A stretch of DNA of 64,000 bases, taken from NCBI RefSeq assembly GCF_031845265.1, contig NZ_JAVRBG010000001.1:186001-250000 (forward strand). Reading direction: 5' to 3'. The notes beneath the pieces are model-generated. The model searched no databases. It saw nothing but the letters and a program-made list of their open reading frames with translations, and had not been told where the DNA came from. The position numbers and the translations under genes are program-made. Shown here in pieces: positions 60,260 through 64,000 of the stretch. How positions within the stretch are numbered: the stretch's first letter is position 1; each line of letters begins with the position of its first letter. The DNA is from Mesonia ostreae (lineage in GTDB: Bacteria; Bacteroidota; Bacteroidia; Flavobacteriales; Flavobacteriaceae).

Positions 60260-60410
60260 AATCCATTTAGTGTGCAATATAATTAAAAAAATAGTTTCAA
60301 TGTCATGTCGAGGGGAGTCGAGACGCTTTTGTTTAACCTTTCGACTAAAGCCTGTCTTGAGCGATAGTCGAAAGGCTCAACGTGACAAAAACTAATTTTA
60401 GGCATAAAAA
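60260..60410. repeat. 158-bp repeat family, diverged copy C
   Basis: Shares ATCCATTTAG..GCAATATAATTA, GTCGAGGGGAGTCGAGACGCTTTTGTTTAACCTTTCGACT and GTGACAAAAACTAATTT with copies A and B, but the middle is replaced (AAAGCCTGTCTTGAGCGATAGTCG) and the 3' end is lost. Confidence 0.65.
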
Positions 60411-60460
60411 TCTATATAAAAACAAGTAATCTATTTACTCTATAAAACCAAAAAGAAGCT

Positions 60461-60579
60461 GTCTAAAAAGTTTTGAAAACTGTCATTCTGAATTTATTTC
60501 AGAATCTCATCATACTGGTACACAAAATAGTATGAGAACCTGAATCAAGTTCAGGTTGACAGAAATTGACTTTTTAGAC
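60461..60579. repeat. Multi-hairpin palindromic element
   Basis: GTCTAAAAAGT (60461-60471) and ACTTTTTAGAC (60569-60579) are perfect inverted ends. Inside, CTGTCA/TGACAG and two hairpins (ATTCTGAA/TTCAGAAT and AACCTGAA/TTCAGGTT) are nested. A dispersed repeat or a bidirectional terminator between icd and clpS. The 60255-60617 gap holds only this and copy C. Confidence 0.65.
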
Positions 60580-60617
60580 AACCTCTTTTTTATATTTATT
60601 AGCGAAAACTAAGAAAG

Positions 60618-60893
60618 CTAATGTATTTCTGCACTAATTCCTGCATCTAAAAGCTGGCTGCATCGGGGTTTTAAATCATCATAATCACCCGTTTTTACAG
60701 CACATTTTCCTTTATAGTGAATAAGCATAGTACATTGTTCTGCTTGTAACGGGTCGTGATCACATGTTGCAATTAGCATATCGATAACGTGATCAAATGT
60801 ATTTACCTCATCGTTAAATACAACAATTTCATTTTGCTTATTTACTTTTTCTTTAATCTCTACTTCTTCTAAAACATCTTCTTGTACACTCAT
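60618..60893 (-). CDS. clpS: ATP-dependent Clp protease adaptor ClpS
   Basis: 91 residues. The N-degron pocket is seen in IVVFNDEVNTFDHVIDMLIATCDHDPLQAEQCTMLIHYKGKCAVKTGDYDDL. Delivers N-end-rule substrates to ClpAP. A TATTTTTG box at 60916-60923 gives it its own promoter although it follows prmA. Confidence 0.93.
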   Translation of the reverse strand: MSVQEDVLEEVEIKEKVNKQNEIVVFNDEVNTFDHVIDMLIATCDHDPLQAEQCTMLIHYKGKCAVKTGDYDDLKPRCSQLLDAGISAEIH

Positions 60894-60915
60894 TCTATTC
60901 CATTTTTCTACTTTA

Positions 60916-60923
60916 CAAAAATA
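60916..60923 (-). promoter_or_regulatory. -7 box for clpS
   Basis: TATTTTTG on the minus strand, 22 bases from the clpS start. Confidence 0.6.
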
Positions 60924-60946
60924 AAGCTATTTAGCTACTTCATCAA

Positions 60947-61780
60947 TTATTTAACAAATTTTGCTGCGGTCCAGTTTTCTCGAACCAAATGATTGTCAAA
61001 ATTTAAACCTAGGTCTTTACATTTATCGGTAATAATTTCTAAGTCTTCTTCGTAGAATCCGCTTAGATAAATTTCGCCATTTTCCGTTAAGCAATTGGCG
61101 TAAGTGGGTAGATCATTTAGTAAAATATTACGGTTAATATTAGCGATAATCATGTCGTAAGTTCTTTCCATTAACAATGCGGCATCTCCTTCTTCTACTT
61201 TAATAGTTTTACAGTTATTGCGTTCCACATTCTCTAATGTATTTAGGTAACACCAATTGTCTATATCAATTGCTTCTACAGGCTCTGCACCTTTCATTGC
61301 AGCGAGAATCGCTAAAATTCCAGTTCCGCAGCCCATATCCAATACGCTTTTGTGGCGCATATCATCTTTTAAAATATGCTGAATCATCATATGCGTCGTA
61401 GCATGATGACCTGTTCCAAAAGACATTTTAGGTTCAATTACAATATCGTATTTGGTGTCTTTCTTAGGGTGAAAAGGCGCTCTTACTTGGCAAATATTAT
61501 CTACCATAATGGGAGAAAAATTATTTTCCCACTCTTCATTCCAATTCACTTGCTCAAACTCTTGAAGCTTGTAACTAATTTTAAAATTGTCATTTTCTAA
61601 AATGTCAATTTCTTTCACTAATGCTTCCTCGTGATTGTCTTTAATAATGTAGGCTTCAATTCCATCTTCGGTTTCTACAAAACTATCAAAACCGATTTCT
61701 CCCAATTCTGCGATTAAAATATCAGAAGCCGGCTGAAGCGGTTCTATCTTAAAAAAATAACCTATATATACAGGAGTCAT
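60947..61780 (-). CDS. prmA: Ribosomal protein L11 methyltransferase
   Basis: 277 residues. SAM core: PKMSFGTGHHATTHMMIQHIL, VLDMGCGTGILAILAAMKGAEPVEAIDIDNWCYLNTLENVERN, and YDMIIANINRNILLNDLP (NxN motif). Methylates lysines and the N-terminus of L11. Starts two bases after the tpiA stop, so cotranscribed. Confidence 0.94.
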   Translation of the reverse strand: MTPVYIGYFFKIEPLQPASDILIAELGEIGFDSFVETEDGIEAYIIKDNHEEALVKEIDILENDNFKISYKLQEFEQVNWNEEWENNFSPIMVDNICQVRAPFHPKKDTKYDIVIEPKMSFGTGHHATTHMMIQHILKDDMRHKSVLDMGCGTGILAILAAMKGAEPVEAIDIDNWCYLNTLENVERNNCKTIKVEEGDAALLMERTYDMIIANINRNILLNDLPTYANCLTENGEIYLSGFYEEDLEIITDKCKDLGLNFDNHLVRENWTAAKFVK

Positions 61781-61782
61781 AC

Positions 61783-62532
61783 TTAAAATGAATTAATGAT
61801 TTGTGTGAAATCTTGCGCTTTAAGAGCTGCTCCACCAATGAGTCCGCCATCTACATCTTTCATCGCAAAAATCTCTTGTGCATTGTTGGGTTTCACGCTT
61901 CCGCCGTATAAGATGGAAACCTTTTCCGCTACAGCGGAAGAATACGTATTGGCAATCATTTTTCTAATCTCGGCGTGCATATCTTGTGCTTGCTGCGGAC
62001 TAGCAGTTTCTCCCGTTCCTATTGCCCAAACGGGTTCATAGGCAAGAGTAATTTTATCCCATTCGCTCTCAGCTAATTCAAAAACGCTATCGGTTAATTG
62101 CTTTTTAACTACTTCTACGTGCTTATCACTCTTTCTAGCTTCCAACTCCTCCCCTATGCAAAAAATGATATGCAATCCGTTAGCTAAAGCCGTTTTTACT
62201 TTGGCTGCCAACAACTCGTGGCTTTCTTTATAAATACTTCTGCGTTCGCTGTGTCCTAAGATTACCGTTTTTAAGCCTAAGCTAGTCAGCATTTTTGCCG
62301 AAACTTCTCCGGTAAACGCTCCGTTTTCTGCTTCATGCATATTTTGAGCCGCCACTTCTATGTGGCTGTCTTCTAATAATTCTTTCGCAGGGTAAAGATT
62401 GGTGTACGATGGCGCTACCATCACTTTTACATTTTCTTTAAAGTCTTGCTTTTTTAAATCGTTTAACAAGGTTTTCATCTCTTGCACATCACAATTCATT
62501 TTCCAGTTTCCTGCAACAATTTGGTCTCTCAT
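61783..62532 (-). CDS. tpiA: Triosephosphate isomerase
   Basis: 249 residues. RDQIVAGNWKMNCDV (Lys), ILGHSERRSIYKES (His), LAYEPVWAIGTGETASPQQAQDMH (Glu) and GGSVKPNNAQEI complete the barrel. Links glyceraldehyde-3-phosphate and dihydroxyacetone phosphate in glycolysis. Ten bases after the permease gene. Confidence 0.97.
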   Translation of the reverse strand: MRDQIVAGNWKMNCDVQEMKTLLNDLKKQDFKENVKVMVAPSYTNLYPAKELLEDSHIEVAAQNMHEAENGAFTGEVSAKMLTSLGLKTVILGHSERRSIYKESHELLAAKVKTALANGLHIIFCIGEELEARKSDKHVEVVKKQLTDSVFELAESEWDKITLAYEPVWAIGTGETASPQQAQDMHAEIRKMIANTYSSAVAEKVSILYGGSVKPNNAQEIFAMKDVDGGLIGGAALKAQDFTQIINSF

Positions 62533-62542
62533 AATTTTTATT

Positions 62543-63619
62543 TTAAGTGTTGGCGATTTTTGGATCTAACCAACCATAAATAATATCTACAAAAATATTA
62601 ATAAGTATAAACATAAGCGCAATAATTAATACCGCTCCCATAATTACAGGCAAGTCTAAAGTATTTAGCGCATTTACAATTTCTTTTCCTAGGCCATTCC
62701 AGCCAAAAATATATTCTACAAAAACCGCTCCTGCTAGCATCGATGCAAACCAACCCGAAATTGCGGTAATCACAGGATTTAATGCATTTTTTAACGCATG
62801 TCTTCTTATGATATTCGGCATAGACAATCCTTTGGCCTTCGCCGTTCTTATGTAATCTTGTTGTAAAACTTCTAACAGCGAATTTCTCATCAACTGGATT
62901 ACCACCGCCAGAGGTCGAATCCCCAAAACAATGGCTGGGAGAATCAGATTTTTAAGCACCAAATGATTTTTTTCTCCAAAGTCGTCTAGTTCGTATAAGC
63001 TTCCGGTGGTGTTTAAATGTGTGTATTCTCCCAGCACATAAGCAAAAAACCATGCGAAAAGTATGGCACTAAAAAAGGATGGAACACTCATCCCAACGGT
63101 ACTTAAAATCTGAATGCCTTTATCGAGCCATGTATCTTTTTGAAGGGCAGAAATTATTCCGAAGAAAATTCCGATGAGCAAAGCAATAGTAATCGCAGAA
63201 AATGCCAACACAAAGGTATTGGGCAAAGTTTCGGCAATTACCGAGGATACTTTTTTTCCGTTCTTCTGAAAAGATTCTCTTAAATAAGGCGTTTTTAAGG
63301 CTACCGAGGTTTCTCCAATGATAAATAAACTAACCGCATTATACTTATCCTCGTCCAAATAAGTATAATCTTCTTGCTTTACGGAATGAAAGGAAAGCGG
63401 AGATAAATCATTTAAATAATACATATACTGAATAGGAATAGGCTGATCAAAACCATACTTGGCACGTACCGCCTGCAATTGCTCTTCACTCTCATTTTGT
63501 CCCAACATCATTTGCGCAGGATCTCCTGGCAACACGGTAAACAGAAAAAAGATAATACTCACCACGCCAAACAGCGTGAGTAAAGCATAACCTATTTTAT
63601 TTAAAATATATTTTAGCAA
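62543..63619 (-). CDS. ABC transporter permease, DppB/OppB type
   Basis: 358 residues with about six membrane helices. N-terminal YILNKIGYALLTLFGVVSIIFFLFTVLPGDPAQMMLGQNES is the DppB signature, and the cytoplasmic EAA loop is RTAKAKGLSMPNIIRRHALKNALNPV. A large periplasmic insertion (about 70-125). Imports peptides with partner permease and ATPases not in this window. The substrate-binding gene at 46947 could belong to the same system, but they are not linked. Confidence 0.9.
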   Translation of the reverse strand: MLKYILNKIGYALLTLFGVVSIIFFLFTVLPGDPAQMMLGQNESEEQLQAVRAKYGFDQPIPIQYMYYLNDLSPLSFHSVKQEDYTYLDEDKYNAVSLFIIGETSVALKTPYLRESFQKNGKKVSSVIAETLPNTFVLAFSAITIALLIGIFFGIISALQKDTWLDKGIQILSTVGMSVPSFFSAILFAWFFAYVLGEYTHLNTTGSLYELDDFGEKNHLVLKNLILPAIVLGIRPLAVVIQLMRNSLLEVLQQDYIRTAKAKGLSMPNIIRRHALKNALNPVITAISGWFASMLAGAVFVEYIFGWNGLGKEIVNALNTLDLPVIMGAVLIIALMFILINIFVDIIYGWLDPKIANT

Positions 63620-63629
63620 AATCTCTTTT

Positions 63630-63863
63630 TTAAAAGTATAAGTGCTTAGAAATAATCCACCAATTGACCTTAATTTTCTTCTCAGAGTTATTTCTAATGA
63701 TTTTATATATGGGTGAAAGTAAGTAAGAAATCATACTCAACAGTAAGAACCATACTTTCGCATAATTAATCTCAATAAGGCTTGAAAAGGAATACCATAA
63801 AACTGCAAATATGATTAAACTAATACATACGCAGCTTAGCATTACTTTTGATTTTACCCACAC
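63630..63863 (-). CDS. Small membrane protein of unknown function
   Basis: 77 residues: two hydrophobic segments (about 8-28 and 36-54), then a basic tail (NNSEKKIKVNWWIISKHLYF). Ten bases upstream of the permease and four after the preceding gene. No recognised family. It may be a real gene since its spacing fits the operon. Confidence 0.5.
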   Translation of the reverse strand: MWVKSKVMLSCVCISLIIFAVLWYSFSSLIEINYAKVWFLLLSMISYLLSPIYKIIRNNSEKKIKVNWWIISKHLYF

Positions 63864-63867
63864 GAGA

Positions 63868-64000
63868 TTACTTCAAATTTAAATCTTCGGCATCGTTCCA
63901 ATGGAGTTTTTGCATAATAGTTCCTTCTTCTAAGGTTACCAAACCAGGATTGGAACGTACAATTGTCTTTATCGCGGTTTCATCAGCAAAATAGAAGTCG
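63868..64000 (-). CDS. BT_3928-type (DoxX plus thioredoxin-like) protein, C-terminus only
   Basis: The frame is open to the window edge and stops at 63868-63870. The 43 residues seen (FADETAIKTIVRSNPGLVTLEEGTIMQKLHWNDAEDL) match the C-terminal end of BT_3928-family proteins, in which a DoxX membrane domain precedes a thioredoxin-like part. Such genes are usually found just upstream of tpiA in Flavobacteriia. The start lies outside the window. Confidence 0.65.
   Translation of the reverse strand, partial: DFYFADETAIKTIVRSNPGLVTLEEGTIMQKLHWNDAEDLNLK

Noticed and set aside
60300..60420. CRISPR-like array in the repeat-rich region before clpS
   Set aside because: The repeats are different families, not evenly spaced direct repeats with spacers, and there are no cas genes.
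46947..63619. Peptide-binding lipoprotein and DppB-like permease as one transporter
   Set aside because: They are 14 kb apart on opposite strands without shared context; a functional link cannot be supported.

Overview
This window looks like a chromosomal segment of a marine-type member of Flavobacteriia (phylum Bacteroidetes). It is AT-rich. Perfect Bacteroidetes -7 promoter boxes (TAnnTTTG) precede many genes. Families typical of the group are present: a GAPDH with a long N-terminal extension, a monomeric isocitrate dehydrogenase, carboxypeptidase-regulatory-like outer proteins, DUF6702, a BT_3928-type protein and many short lipoproteins. There is no phage, IS transposase, rRNA or CRISPR array. 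The species cannot be named from sequence alone.

Layout. 1-5.5 kb: the 3' part of a sigma-54 activator, glutamate dehydrogenase, a Gre/Rnk-like protein, a DinB-family gene split by an in-frame stop, and a three-gene rhodanese operon on the minus strand. 5.8-12.5 kb: a complete tryptophan operon, trpEGDCFBA, preceded by a leader peptide with three consecutive Trp codons and a rho-independent attenuator. 12.5-13.1 kb: a small gene, a terminator present in two copies, and a dispersed repeat between the copies. 13.2-16.8 kb: a probable light/DNA-repair cassette (flavin-reductase-like protein, DUF2256, Cry-DASH, iron-sulfur photolyase), with a palindrome over its promoter. 17.0-18.5 kb: very small genes and lipoproteins. 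18.6-25.8 kb: a kynurenine degradation operon (kynU, kmo, hydratase/decarboxylase, RidA-type deaminase, semialdehyde dehydrogenase, ACMSD-like amidohydrolase, O-methyltransferase), so Trp synthesis and breakdown genes lie within 20 kb. 25.7-32 kb: minus-strand envelope genes (PAP2, tatA, M1 peptidase, DUF6702, three related carboxypeptidase-regulatory-like proteins).

32-41.6 kb: pepE-glsA, tRNA-Gly, two acetyltransferases, a VanY-type peptidase, then the operon gpmI / thioredoxin-like lipoprotein / HAD / map / NUMOD4-HNH-like / methyltransferase. 41.7-52.3 kb: cardiolipin synthase, lytic transglycosylase, hydrolase, mtaB, a peptide-binding lipoprotein, a HipA-like kinase with DUF3037, mltG, a GNAT and dapF. 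52.3-60.3 kb: a DegP-like protease, gapdh, a trmD-rplS segment and icd. 60.6-64 kb: clpS, prmA, tpiA, an ABC permease, a small membrane protein and the end of a BT_3928-type gene, all on the minus strand.

The most notable signals are the Trp attenuator, whose leader ORF starts almost at the predicted transcription start; an 11-base word (GCTTTCGCGGA) that occurs six times on both strands, in different reading frames and far above chance; a long stem-loop upstream of the Gre-like gene; a 158-bp MITE-like repeat family; and a HipA-like/DUF3037 gene pair.
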